Assembly (NCBI GenBank): GCA_036481345.1
Contig: JAZGHU010000027.1
Location: 1-20,343 of the forward strand
From: JAAOYC01 sp036481345
GTDB lineage: Archaea; Nanobdellota; Nanobdellia; Woesearchaeales; WJKL01
Direction of reading: 5' to 3'
Length of the DNA stretch: 20,343 nt
Shown here: in pieces, positions 1 through 7,668 of the stretch
Position numbering within the stretch: the first letter of the stretch is position 1
How the letters are laid out: each line of letters begins with the position of its first letter
Program-made: the position numbers and the translations under genes
Notes under the pieces: generated by a model
The model's input: the letters and a program-made list of their open reading frames with translations, nothing else
What the model was told of the DNA's origin: nothing
Database searches by the model: none

Positions 1-269
1 CTTCCAATCAAACCAATATCATCTACACCAGCAGCTATCATCTTTATTGGATTGTTCTGTGGATCTCCAAAATTAAAAGTAACATCTAGATTCTCATCAT
101 CATAATAACCTTGATCAACTGTTGCAAAATACTGCGTAAAATGAGCACCCATCACAGGAACAGGTAGTCTAACAGAGATTTCTTGTTTTTCTTTAACAAC
201 ATTCCCAGCCATATTACAGCCTGCTAGCAAGATTGTTGCTAAAATTATGAATATTATTTTGTTTTTCAT
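1..269 (-). CDS. ABC transporter substrate-binding lipoprotein, NMT1/THI5-like (partial, 3' end outside window)
   Basis: The first 89 codons of a gene that runs off the left edge; no stop occurs on the minus strand in this frame. The N-terminus is a lipoprotein signal peptide: two lysines, a hydrophobic stretch and the lipobox LLAGC with Cys18. The mature part (ISVRLPVPV, then DQGYYDDENLDVTFNFG, then NNPIKMIAAGVDDIGLIG) aligns almost residue for residue with the complete protein encoded just upstream, so the two are tandem paralogues. By family knowledge such proteins capture a small solute outside the membrane for an ABC importer; the substrate cannot be read from the sequence. The start ATG follows the upstream stop after one base (TAAAATG), so the pair is probably translationally coupled. 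Permease and ATPase genes would be expected further left. Confidence 0.85.
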   Translation of the reverse strand, partial: MKNKIIFIILATILLAGCNMAGNVVKEKQEISVRLPVPVMGAHFTQYFATVDQGYYDDENLDVTFNFGDPQNNPIKMIAAGVDDIGLIG

Positions 270-270
270 T

Positions 271-1266
271 TTAAGAATAAACCTCTGTCAATATTTTTGT
301 AGTAAACGCATCTTCCAGATCAAAAGAGTTTTCCAGAACATTCTCTTCTTCTAATCTTTCATAAGTCTTTCTTAAAAGACTCTCACTGATATAACCTATT
401 GGCAGATTTTTTGGTTGAACAGTCACTTTATTATATCTCTTTAATTTTTCAAGCTCAATTTCATAATTAAGAGTTTCATCTCTCGTCAAAACACTTTGTA
501 TTGCTTCTTCTGGGTGTTCATCAGCATATTCAGTTGCTTTTACAATTGCCCTCATAAATTTCTCCATTAACTCTGGATCCTCTTCAAGAATCTTTTCTGT
601 TGTAAAAAAAGTATATCCATGAGTTCTTATTCCATAATCCTTTGGATGAATTATATTAACATCAATATCTTTTGCAGGAAGTACAACTTCTGCAGGTATT
701 CTAAACCACCATTGTGCATCAATCTGTCCAGCCAAGAATTGATTCAAAGAAACTCCAACACCAATCTCTTCTACTTCGATGTTTTGTTTTTTAAAAAGAT
801 TCCTTAACACATCTGTAGAGATATGTCCATAATAAAATCCAACTTTCTTGCCATCTAGCTCTTCAACTTTAGTTATTCCAGAATCTTTTGTTGTAATCAA
901 AACAGGAAAATCAGAAAATCTATGATATAACGCAAATGCTTTGACAGGATGTCCTTTTGATCTTGCAACCAATAAAGTATCTGGACCTCCAATAAAACCA
1001 ATCTCATCCTGTCCAGCTACAACCATCTTAATAGGATTTGCTTCAGCAGATCCAAAATTATAAGTCACATCCAATCCTTCCTCTTCAAAATATCCTTTAT
1101 CTATAGCAGTATAAAATGGTGCAAATGCTCCATCATTAAAAGGAATTGGCAGTCTTACTGATATTTTTTCCATATCCTGAACAGCTTTTCCAGTAATAAC
1201 TTCTCCAGTACTGCATCCAGTTAGTATTAAAATTAGTATAATTAAGATTGCATTGAGATATTTCAT
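271..1266 (-). CDS. ABC transporter substrate-binding lipoprotein, NMT1/THI5-like
   Basis: A complete 331-residue periplasmic-binding-like protein. Residues 1-18 form a lipoprotein signal with lipobox LTGC (Cys18), so it is predicted to be anchored outside the membrane. The body has the features of the NMT1/THI5-like (SsuA/ThiY) family: an opening strand ISVRLPIPF, the segment DKGYFEEEGLDVTYNFG, a ligand-loop region PIKMVVAGQDEIGFIGG, and a C-terminal helical part (EDPELMEKFMRAIVKATEYADEHPEEA) typical of the fold. Members bind pyrimidine thiamine precursors, sulfonates, nitrate or similar compounds; the ligand here is unknown. The start is supported by AAGGTGA at 1271-1277, four bases before the ATG. 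It is the first gene of a minus-strand operon with the truncated paralogue at 1-269 and is divergent from a TrmB-like regulator that is the obvious candidate controller. Confidence 0.85.
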   Translation of the reverse strand: MKYLNAILIILILILTGCSTGEVITGKAVQDMEKISVRLPIPFNDGAFAPFYTAIDKGYFEEEGLDVTYNFGSAEANPIKMVVAGQDEIGFIGGPDTLLVARSKGHPVKAFALYHRFSDFPVLITTKDSGITKVEELDGKKVGFYYGHISTDVLRNLFKKQNIEVEEIGVGVSLNQFLAGQIDAQWWFRIPAEVVLPAKDIDVNIIHPKDYGIRTHGYTFFTTEKILEEDPELMEKFMRAIVKATEYADEHPEEAIQSVLTRDETLNYEIELEKLKRYNKVTVQPKNLPIGYISESLLRKTYERLEEENVLENSFDLEDAFTTKILTEVYS

Positions 1267-1370
1267 TTTATCACCTTAATATTCCCAAAAAATCTCACCA
1301 TATAAACAAACCCACCCCCCTTAGTGGTGGTAATCATAAGTTTTATAAACAAACATTCATTAACATACTT
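1267..1370. promoter_or_regulatory. Divergent promoter/operator between transporter operon and TrmB-like regulator
   Basis: Two TATA boxes face away from each other. TTTTATAAA at 1341-1349 is centred 26 nt before the regulator ATG, which implies a leaderless mRNA. On the minus strand, TTTATA at about 1301-1306 would start transcription near 1276, leaving a leader that is little more than the Shine-Dalgarno AAGGTGA (1271-1277). Between the boxes lies a very GC-rich patch (1311-1330) with a C-run and an imperfect inverted repeat, CCACC (1312-1316) against GGTGG (1326-1330). In this AT-rich sequence the patch stands out and is a good operator candidate for the divergent regulator; that role is inferred. 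Confidence 0.6.
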
Positions 1371-2120
1371 ATGAATACAGAGATATTAACACAAATAGGA
1401 TTAAGTAAGAATGAAATAAAAGTTTACTTTGCTCTACTCGAACTTGATCAATCTTCTGCCACCCCCATTATTAGAAAAGCAGGCATTCCAAACTCAAAAG
1501 TCTATCCAATTCTTGAAAAATTAATCAAAAAAGGACTAGTTTCCTATGTAATAAAAAGCAATGTAAAGCATTTTCAAGCATCTGATCCAAAACATCTGAT
1601 TGAATTATTAAACACAAAACAAAAACAAATAAGTCAACAAAAACAAGAGATTGAAAAATTAGTTCCACAAATTGAATTAAAAAGAAAATTAGCAAAAGAA
1701 AAACAAGAAGCTTCTGTATATGAAGGAATAAAAGGAGTAAAAGCTGCTTTAGACAATATATTAAATATGTTAAAAAAAGGAGAAGAATATTCTGTATTTA
1801 CGTTAGGAGAAGAATTGGGGGAAAAAGAAATCATCAGAATCTTGCAAAAACATCATCAAAAAAGGATAGAAAAAGGAGTCGAAATAAAATTAATTAGCAA
1901 TTCTAATCTAAAACCAGCAATAACTAAAAACTATAGCAAAAGCCGTCTAAACATCAGATATACTAATTTAAAATTACCAACAGGAATCTTCATCTTCAAA
2001 AACAATGTAATGACTTTAGTCTGGGGAGAAACTCCAACAGCATTTGTAATTCATTCAAAAAATAATGCTCAAACTTACAAAAAATTCTTTGAAGAGATGT
2101 GGAAGACATCTACTAAATAA
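1371..2120 (+). CDS. TrmB-family transcriptional regulator
   Basis: A 249-residue protein with the TrmB layout. Residues 1-75 form a winged helix-turn-helix (LTQIGLSKNEIKVYFALLEL, then IPNSKVYPILEKLIKKGLV with the recognition helix). A charged coiled-coil helix follows at about 78-112, rich in K, Q and E. The C-terminal effector region starts with VYEGIKGVKAALDNIL and shares the phospholipase-D-like TrmB effector fold. Archaeal TrmB proteins sense sugars or other solutes and control ABC transporter genes. The divergent placement next to two substrate-binding lipoproteins supports a role as their local regulator (inferred). The ATG at 1371 has no Shine-Dalgarno motif but lies 26 nt after a TATA box, so it is probably leaderless. 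Confidence 0.85.
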   Translation: MNTEILTQIGLSKNEIKVYFALLELDQSSATPIIRKAGIPNSKVYPILEKLIKKGLVSYVIKSNVKHFQASDPKHLIELLNTKQKQISQQKQEIEKLVPQIELKRKLAKEKQEASVYEGIKGVKAALDNILNMLKKGEEYSVFTLGEELGEKEIIRILQKHHQKRIEKGVEIKLISNSNLKPAITKNYSKSRLNIRYTNLKLPTGIFIFKNNVMTLVWGETPTAFVIHSKNNAQTYKKFFEEMWKTSTK

Positions 2121-2151
2121 CTACCACAACTTCAAAAATTGTAGATTTTTT
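2121..2151 (+). terminator. Possible terminator after the TrmB-like gene
   Basis: Immediately after the stop codon, CTACCACAA and TTGTAG can form a short bulged stem, followed by a run of six T (2146-2151). The stem is weak; the T-run alone may suffice for archaeal RNA polymerase. Confidence 0.35.
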
Positions 2152-2156
2152 AAGTC

Positions 2157-2249
2157 CGGAATTACAAAGTTAATTCCGATAAATTTTTAAACCATCTCAA
2201 ATCACTTTTTATTATAATACTATATAAATCTAAATAGGGGGAATATAAA
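2157..2249 (+). promoter_or_regulatory. ppdK promoter region with inverted repeat and G-rich ribosome-binding site
   Basis: A perfect 8-bp inverted repeat, CGGAATTA (2157-2164) and TAATTCCG (2171-2178) with a 6-base spacer, lies upstream of the core promoter and may be an operator. Two TATA candidates follow. TTTTTATTA near 2206-2214 would give a start near 2237 and a mini-leader beginning with the G-run. TATATAAA (2221-2228) would give a leaderless start. The G-run AGGGGGA at 2236-2242, eight bases before the ATG, resembles a Shine-Dalgarno and favours the upstream box. Confidence 0.5.
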
Positions 2250-4859
2250 ATGAGTGAAAAATATGTATACTTCTTTGGCGCAGACCAATCAGAAGGAAAA
2301 AAAGAGATGAAAGAACTTTTAGGAGGAAAAGGAGCTAATCTTGCTGAAATGTCAGGACTTGGTGTTCCAGTTCCGCCAGGATTCACAATCTCAACAGAAG
2401 CTTGTGATGAATACTATAAAAATAATAAGTCCCATACAAAAGAAGCTATGCAGCAGATAGATGCTAATCTAGAAAAACTAGAAGAAGCAATGGGAAAGAA
2501 ACTAGGAGATCCAGTTGACCCATTATTAGTTTCAGTTAGATCAGGAGCAGCAATCTCTATGCCTGGAATGATGGATACTGTTCTTAACTTAGGATTAAAT
2601 GATATTTCTGTTCAAGGATTGATCAAAAAAACAGGAAATGAAAGATTTGCATGGGATTCTTACAGAAGATTTATCCAGATGTTTGGAGATGTTGTAATGG
2701 AAGTCTCACATTCTAAATTTGAAAGAGCTCTAGAAAAGGCAAAAGCAACAAAAGGAGTTGAATATGATACTGATCTAGAAGCAGAAGATCTTAAAAAATT
2801 AGTTGAAGAATACAAAAAGATTGTAAAAGAAGAAGCAGGAGAAGAATTCCCGCAAGAACCAAGAAAACAACTTCAAAAATCTATTGATGCTGTATTTGGT
2901 TCATGGAATAATTCAAGAGCTATCTCATATAGAAGATTAAATGACATCAAAGGATTATTAGGAACAGCAGTTAATGTTCAGACAATGGTATATGGAAACA
3001 TGGGAGATTCTTCTGGAACAGGAGTTTGCTTTACTCGTGACCCATCTACAGGAGAAAACAAATTCTATGGAGAATATTTGATGAATGCACAGGGAGAAGA
3101 TGTTGTAGCAGGAATCAGAACCCCATTGCCAATTTCAAAATTAGAAGCATGCATGCCTGATGTATACAAACAATTAGTTGAAATCTATCAAAATTTAGAA
3201 GCACATTACAAAGATATGCAAGACATGGAATTCACAATCCAAGATGGAAAATTATTCATTCTGCAGACAAGAACAGGAAAAAGAACAGCTACAGCTGCAG
3301 TAAGAATTGCAGTTGAGATGGTTGATGAAAAACTGATTACACAAGAAGAAGCATTGATGAGAGTAGATCCAAATGCTTTAGACCAATTACTTCATCCACA
3401 ATTAGATCCAGCTGGAAAAGAAAAAGGAGAAGTATTAGCAAAAGGTCTTCCAGCATCTCCAGGAGCAGCAGTTGGAGAAGCTGTTTTCACAGCAGACAAA
3501 GCAAAGTCCATAACAGAAGAAGGACATGCAGTTATTTTAGTTAGAAAAGAAACTTCTCCTGAAGATATTGAAGGGATGCATGCTGCAAAAGGAATCCTAA
3601 CAGCTCGTGGTGGAATGACCTCTCATGCAGCAGTTGTTGCAAGAGGAATGGGAAAATGCTGTGTAGCAGGATGCGGAGACATTTCAGTGCATGAAGATGA
3701 TGGATTATTCAAAGTTGGAGATTTAGAAATTAAAGAAGGAGATTTTATAACTTTAGATGGTTCAACAGGAGAACTTTACAAAGGAAAAATCCCAGTTGTA
3801 GATCCAGAATTATCAGAAAACTTTGAAACATTAATCAAATGGGCTGATGAAACAAGAAAATTAAAAGTCAGAACTAATGCCGACACTCCAAAAGATGCTG
3901 AAGTTGCTTTGAAATTCGGAGCAGAAGGAATCGGCTTATGTAGAACAGAGCATATGTTCTTTGAAGGGGAAAGAATCAAAGCAGTTAGAGAAATGATACT
4001 TTCAGAAGATATAGAAGGAAGAAAAAAAGCATTAGCTAAACTATTGCCTTTCCAAAAACAAGATTTCATTGGATTATTCAAAGTGATGAAAGGACTTCCA
4101 GTAACAATTAGACTATTAGATCCTCCATTACACGAATTCCTGCCGCAAGAAGAAAAAGATATTGAAGAATTGGCAAAAGATATGGGAGTTACAGTTGAAA
4201 AACTAAAAGAAAAAATCTCTGAATTACATGAATTCAATCCAATGCTCGGTCATAGGGGATGTAGATTAGGAATTTATTATCCAGAAATTACAGAAATGCA
4301 AGCAACAGCCATTTGCCAAGCTGCAGATGAAACAGGAGCAATCCCTGAAATAATGATTCCTCTTGTTGGACATGTAAAAGAATACATAAATCAAAAAGAA
4401 GTTGTTGAAAAAGTTTGTAAAAAAGTTCTTGGGGATAAAGAATATCACATCGGAACAATGATTGAAGTTCCTCGTGGTGCTTTAACAGCAGATGAAATTG
4501 CAAAAGAAGCTGAATTTTTCTCATTTGGAACAAATGACCTTACTCAAATGGGTTGTGGATTCTCAAGAGACGATGCAGGCAAGTTCCTAACTCAATATGT
4601 TGAATTAGGAATCTATGATAAAGATCCATTCCAAGTATTAGATCAAAAAGGAATAGGTCAATTGATGGAAATTGCAGTTGCAAAAGGAAAGAAGATAAAT
4701 CCAGATATCAAATTAGGGATCTGTGGAGAGCACGGTGGAGAACCATCATCAATTAAATTCTGCCATAAACTTGGATTAAATTATGTATCTTGTAGTCCAT
4801 ATAGAGTACCAATTGCAAGATTAGCAGCTGCTCAAGCAGTTTTAGAAGAAAAAGCTTAA
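2250..4859 (+). CDS. ppdK: Pyruvate, phosphate dikinase
   Basis: An 869-residue PPDK of full family length (bacterial enzymes are about 875). The N-terminal ATP-grasp region is recognisable from LLGGKGANLAEMS, VSVRSGAAISMPGMMDTVLNLG and GDSSGTGVCFTRDPSTG. The central phosphohistidine domain has GGMTSHAAVVARGMG, with the catalytic His at about residue 459. The C-terminal PEP/pyruvate barrel has GLCRTEHMFF, FSFGTNDLTQM and LGICGEHGGEPSS, with the catalytic Cys at about residue 825. The reaction is ATP + Pi + pyruvate to AMP + PPi + PEP, reversible in the cytoplasm, so it can serve glycolysis or gluconeogenesis. It is monocistronic, with its own promoter and a terminator that folds around its stop codon. 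The two adenylate kinases in the window could recycle the AMP (inferred). Confidence 0.97.
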   Translation: MSEKYVYFFGADQSEGKKEMKELLGGKGANLAEMSGLGVPVPPGFTISTEACDEYYKNNKSHTKEAMQQIDANLEKLEEAMGKKLGDPVDPLLVSVRSGAAISMPGMMDTVLNLGLNDISVQGLIKKTGNERFAWDSYRRFIQMFGDVVMEVSHSKFERALEKAKATKGVEYDTDLEAEDLKKLVEEYKKIVKEEAGEEFPQEPRKQLQKSIDAVFGSWNNSRAISYRRLNDIKGLLGTAVNVQTMVYGNMGDSSGTGVCFTRDPSTGENKFYGEYLMNAQGEDVVAGIRTPLPISKLEACMPDVYKQLVEIYQNLEAHYKDMQDMEFTIQDGKLFILQTRTGKRTATAAVRIAVEMVDEKLITQEEALMRVDPNALDQLLHPQLDPAGKEKGEVLAKGLPASPGAAVGEAVFTADKAKSITEEGHAVILVRKETSPEDIEGMHAAKGILTARGGMTSHAAVVARGMGKCCVAGCGDISVHEDDGLFKVGDLEIKEGDFITLDGSTGELYKGKIPVVDPELSENFETLIKWADETRKLKVRTNADTPKDAEVALKFGAEGIGLCRTEHMFFEGERIKAVREMILSEDIEGRKKALAKLLPFQKQDFIGLFKVMKGLPVTIRLLDPPLHEFLPQEEKDIEELAKDMGVTVEKLKEKISELHEFNPMLGHRGCRLGIYYPEITEMQATAICQAADETGAIPEIMIPLVGHVKEYINQKEVVEKVCKKVLGDKEYHIGTMIEVPRGALTADEIAKEAEFFSFGTNDLTQMGCGFSRDDAGKFLTQYVELGIYDKDPFQVLDQKGIGQLMEIAVAKGKKINPDIKLGICGEHGGEPSSIKFCHKLGLNYVSCSPYRVPIARLAAAQAVLEEKA

Positions 4860-4870
4860 TTGCTTTTTTT
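4849..4870 (+). terminator. Hairpin terminator overlapping the ppdK stop codon
   Basis: AAAAAGC (4849-4855) pairs perfectly with GCTTTTT (4862-4868); the six-base loop TTAATT contains the TAA stop. T-runs follow at 4864-4870 and 4881-4887. The arrangement is nearly copied after the zinc-ribbon gene at 17482-17501. Confidence 0.6.
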
Positions 4871-4883
4871 ATTTTCTATTTTT

Positions 4884-5966
4884 TTATAAAGTCAAATAAT
4901 TAGCAGCCCACAACATGCTTTCATCAGAATAATAGAATTTGCTTTTGAAGGGGGTTCCATCTGGATTAAATACTTCTAAGAAATTTTTATTTTTCTCAAT
5001 AATCTCTTTATATTTTTGTTTATATTTTGCAGCTTTCTTCTTATCAACCTGTTTAACTACTTGCACATACAATGGACCCATATGCATCCAGCAAGTATGT
5101 GTTTCATAATCAGGAACAAACATATTTATAAAAATAAATTCATGTTCCTGTACATTAGAATATTTCAAAGGAAAAGGTATATCTAATTTTGCTCCCTGGA
5201 TCTTCTTAATTGCCCTCTTTATCATTACAGGATTATCAAATATACCTGCCCAAAAAGGAAATACATTAGCATCTCCAGTTACAATTTCCTTATTTCCTTG
5301 CATATCATCAATAAAAAATTCTCCATTCCAAAACATATGCTTGATTAATTTCTTAAGATCATATTTTTTCAAAGGATTAAATAATCCAACATTATTCAAC
5401 TCATTGCTTAACATTGCAGCCATAATATTATCATAACAACTGCCTTTCCTCTTAGCCTCATCTTTCATGCTTCCAAAATGCTTGTCTTCTCTTACTAATC
5501 CTGTCTCTTTATTAATAACCAATTCAAAAAACTTCCTTACTTCTTTAGCTAAAAAAGGCCTATACTCATCAACCAAATCTTTTGCTTTAGCAACTCTCAA
5601 GCTTCTAATCAGATAAGCAAGAGAATCAGGACTATACATAAATATATCAACAGCTTTTCCTCTTGGAGTAATTGTTGTCTTCAATCCTTGTTTAGAATAT
5701 ATTTCCAATGCATACTCTAATGTTTTCCTTACTTCTTTTTTATAGCCTAATTTTAATAAAGAATCTATACAAAATCCAAAATCACGCATATAAAACTGGC
5801 AAAAATGCCCAGAACTAACTTGAAAATAGTTTCCATTCCAGCAATCCTTAACAATCTGCTTGCAAATCTGGTCAGCATTACCTTTATACTGCTTAACTCC
5901 CCTTCTTTTTACACGCAAGCTTCTCTTATAGATACGAAAAGCTTCTGGTATCCATCTTAGTTTCAT
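4884..5966 (-). CDS. Six-hairpin (alpha/alpha toroid) glycosidase-like protein
   Basis: A 360-residue soluble protein with no signal peptide. Its pattern recalls the alpha/alpha-toroid glycosidases of the glucoamylase and amylo-alpha-1,6-glucosidase group: YMRDFGFCIDSLLKLG near residue 60, SPDSLAYLIRSLR, GSCYDNIMAAMLSNEL, GDANVFPFWAG and a C-terminal YSDESMLWAANYL. The acidic residues in the last three motifs are the likely active site. Substrate and true family are uncertain, so a glycan or glycogen hydrolase is an inference. I start it at the ATG at 5966; the longer open frame continues upstream through a tRNA-Arg gene and is not credible there. There is no Shine-Dalgarno and no TATA box at the right distance, so it is probably co-transcribed with the tRNA, whose 3' end is 8 bases before the start. 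Confidence 0.6.
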   Translation of the reverse strand: MKLRWIPEAFRIYKRSLRVKRRGVKQYKGNADQICKQIVKDCWNGNYFQVSSGHFCQFYMRDFGFCIDSLLKLGYKKEVRKTLEYALEIYSKQGLKTTITPRGKAVDIFMYSPDSLAYLIRSLRVAKAKDLVDEYRPFLAKEVRKFFELVINKETGLVREDKHFGSMKDEAKRKGSCYDNIMAAMLSNELNNVGLFNPLKKYDLKKLIKHMFWNGEFFIDDMQGNKEIVTGDANVFPFWAGIFDNPVMIKRAIKKIQGAKLDIPFPLKYSNVQEHEFIFINMFVPDYETHTCWMHMGPLYVQVVKQVDKKKAAKYKQKYKEIIEKNKNFLEVFNPDGTPFKSKFYYSDESMLWAANYLTL

Positions 5967-5974
5967 TTTGAAAA

Positions 5975-6049
5975 CGCGCCTGGAGAGATTCGAACTCTCG
6001 ATTTCTTCCTTAGGAGGGAAGCGCCTTATCCAGACTAGGCTACAGGCGC
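5975..6049 (-). tRNA. tRNA-Arg (anticodon CCT)
   Basis: A full cloverleaf of 75 nt can be folded by eye. The acceptor GCGCCTG pairs with CAGGCGC and the discriminator is G at 5975. The D stem is GCCT/AGGC, the anticodon stem is CTTCC/GGAAG with loop CTCCTAA (anticodon CCT at 6014-6012), the variable loop has five bases, and the T stem is GAGAG/CTCTC with loop TTCGAAT. CCA is not encoded. It reads AGG codons. A palindromic TATA box is centred 28 nt upstream of the 5' end. Confidence 0.95.
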
Positions 6050-6073
6050 ATATAAGCTTTTCTATCAACAAGC

Positions 6074-6081
6074 TTTATAAA
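6074..6081. promoter_or_regulatory. Shared palindromic TATA box for tRNA-Arg and truD
   Basis: TTTATAAA is its own reverse complement and is the only TATA-like element between the two divergent genes. Its centre is 28 nt from the tRNA 5' end (6049) and 26 nt from the ATG at 6104, both right for an archaeal TATA box. Transcription from both sides is inferred. Confidence 0.6.
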
Positions 6082-6103
6082 ACTTTTTCATTTAACAATG
6101 ATT

Positions 6104-7054
6104 ATGTATGCAATAAAAGAGCTTCCAAAAGATTTCCTTGTAAAAGAGATTCCCCTGTACAAATTAGATGAAAATGGCTCATATTCTTACTTTTGGTTGA
6201 CTAAAAAAGATTACACAACAATGAATGCAGTAAAAAGAATAGCAACTGCATTAAATATTCCTATTAAAAAAATAGGATTTGCAGGATTAAAAGACAGAAA
6301 AGCAATAACAAAACAAATAATTTCAATTAAAGCTTCAAAAGAAAAAGTTGAAGCATTAAAATTCAAAGATATAAAATTAAGCTACGTTGGGCAAGGAATC
6401 AAGCCAATTAGCTTAGGGGATTTAGAAGGAAATGAATTCGTCATTACAGTCAGAGATCTAACAACAAGAAGATTAAAACATGGAGAGATTATCCCAAATC
6501 TTTTTGGTCCTCAAAGATTTTCTAAAAATAATATAGAAATTGGCAGAGCTTTAATCCAAAGAGATTTTCAAACAGCAATGGAATTAATAGATCAAGAAGA
6601 AGTAAAACATCATCTAGAAGAATTTCCAGGAGATTTTATTGGAGCATTAAGAAAAATCCCATTAAGAACTAGAAAAATATACATCCATGCTTATCAAAGC
6701 TTTTTATGGAATAAAACAGTTAAAGAATTTATAAAATTAAATAAAGCAAAGAACAGAGAAATTCCAATCATCGGCTTTGGAACTGATGTTGAATTTATCC
6801 AAAATCCTGATCTAAAAGAAATCATCAAAAACATACTAAATGAAGAAGAAATTTCAACAAGAGATTTCATAATGTCTGCAATAAAAGAACTAAGTGCTGA
6901 AGGTTCTCAAAGAAAACTATTTGTTATTCCTAAAAAGATAGAAGTGATAACAGAAGATGATGAATTAAATCAAGGAAAAATAAAAACAGTTATTTCTTTT
7001 ACTTTGCCAAAAGGAAGTTATGCTACTGTAGTCATTGATTATTTTTTTCAATAG
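6104..7054 (+). CDS. truD: tRNA pseudouridine(13) synthase TruD
   Basis: A TruD-family pseudouridine synthase, which isomerises U13 (and related sites) in tRNA. The start MYAIKELPKDFLVKEIPL is typical. GFAGLKDRKAITKQ at about residues 60-75 contains the catalytic Asp in the family's GLKD(R/K) motif, and NLFGPQRFS matches the NxFGxQRFG motif. At about 316 residues it is shorter than many archaeal TruD proteins (often around 400), with a reduced insertion between the last two conserved blocks, in keeping with a compact genome. The frame also opens at ATG 6098; I prefer 6104 because it lies 26 nt after the TATA centre, as in the other leaderless genes here. The 3' end overlaps the convergent adenylate kinase gene by 23 bases. 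Confidence 0.93.
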   Translation: MYAIKELPKDFLVKEIPLYKLDENGSYSYFWLTKKDYTTMNAVKRIATALNIPIKKIGFAGLKDRKAITKQIISIKASKEKVEALKFKDIKLSYVGQGIKPISLGDLEGNEFVITVRDLTTRRLKHGEIIPNLFGPQRFSKNNIEIGRALIQRDFQTAMELIDQEEVKHHLEEFPGDFIGALRKIPLRTRKIYIHAYQSFLWNKTVKEFIKLNKAKNREIPIIGFGTDVEFIQNPDLKEIIKNILNEEEISTRDFIMSAIKELSAEGSQRKLFVIPKKIEVITEDDELNQGKIKTVISFTLPKGSYATVVIDYFFQ

Positions 7055-7667
7055 CTGCTTTGACTCTTTCAAAGATAGGATCAGGCGTTCCTTCTCCACT
7101 AACTTTAATTACTCTGCTTCCATAATAACCAAGAACCGGCTTTGTCTCTTCATTATAAACTTTTAATCTTTCATTAAAAACTTCAGGCTTATCATCATCT
7201 CTTTGAATAAGTTCTCCGCCACATTTATCGCATTTTCCTTCAACTTTAGGAGGAACATTTCTTATATGGAATGGTGTTTTGCATTTCTTACACATCCTTC
7301 TTCCACTTGCTCTATCCAACAAAGTCTCATTACTAACTTCTAATTTGATTATTAAATAATCTGTAACTGATTTATCCAATGCTTGTGCTTGCTCAACAGT
7401 TCTTGGAAAACCATCCATTATAAATCCTTTTTCATATTCTGCTTTCTTAAGCATCTCTTTTACTAATTCAATTACAACATCATCAGGTACTAATTCACCT
7501 TTATCCAAATATTCTTTTTTAGCTTTTAATCCTAGTTCATTTCCTTCTTCAGCAAGCTCTCTGAACACATTTCCAGTAGAAAGATGGGGAATATTGTAAT
7601 GCTCACTTAACATCCCTGAGATTGTCCCTTTTCCAGAGTTTGGTGCTCCTAACATAACGATTTTCAT
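7032..7667 (-). CDS. adk: Adenylate kinase, long form with zinc-binding lid
   Basis: A 211-residue bacterial-type adenylate kinase (ATP + AMP to 2 ADP). The P-loop is GAPNSGKGT (residues 7-15). LSTGNVFREL and GFIMDGFPRTVEQAQAL form the AMP site, and RASGRR introduces the lid. The lid has four cysteines in two pairs (CKKC and CDKC) around a long insert, the structural zinc site of long-form enzymes. The frame opens at a TTG at 7676; I choose the ATG at 7667 because it gives the standard MKIVMLG start and follows the upstream stop after one base (TAAAATG), which suggests coupling to the 152-aa gene. A second, short-lid paralogue lies at 10898-11494. Confidence 0.95.
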   Translation of the reverse strand: MKIVMLGAPNSGKGTISGMLSEHYNIPHLSTGNVFRELAEEGNELGLKAKKEYLDKGELVPDDVVIELVKEMLKKAEYEKGFIMDGFPRTVEQAQALDKSVTDYLIIKLEVSNETLLDRASGRRMCKKCKTPFHIRNVPPKVEGKCDKCGGELIQRDDDKPEVFNERLKVYNEETKPVLGYYGSRVIKVSGEGTPDPIFERVKAAIEKNNQ

Positions 7668-7668
7668 T

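Noticed and set aside
3776..4533. Open frames on the minus strand inside ppdK
   Set aside because: They are antisense shadows of a confidently identified gene, with low-complexity S/F-rich translations.
5967..6071. N-terminal extension of the glycosidase-like frame (35 extra codons)
   Set aside because: It runs through the whole tRNA-Arg gene; the ATG at 5966 is the sensible start.
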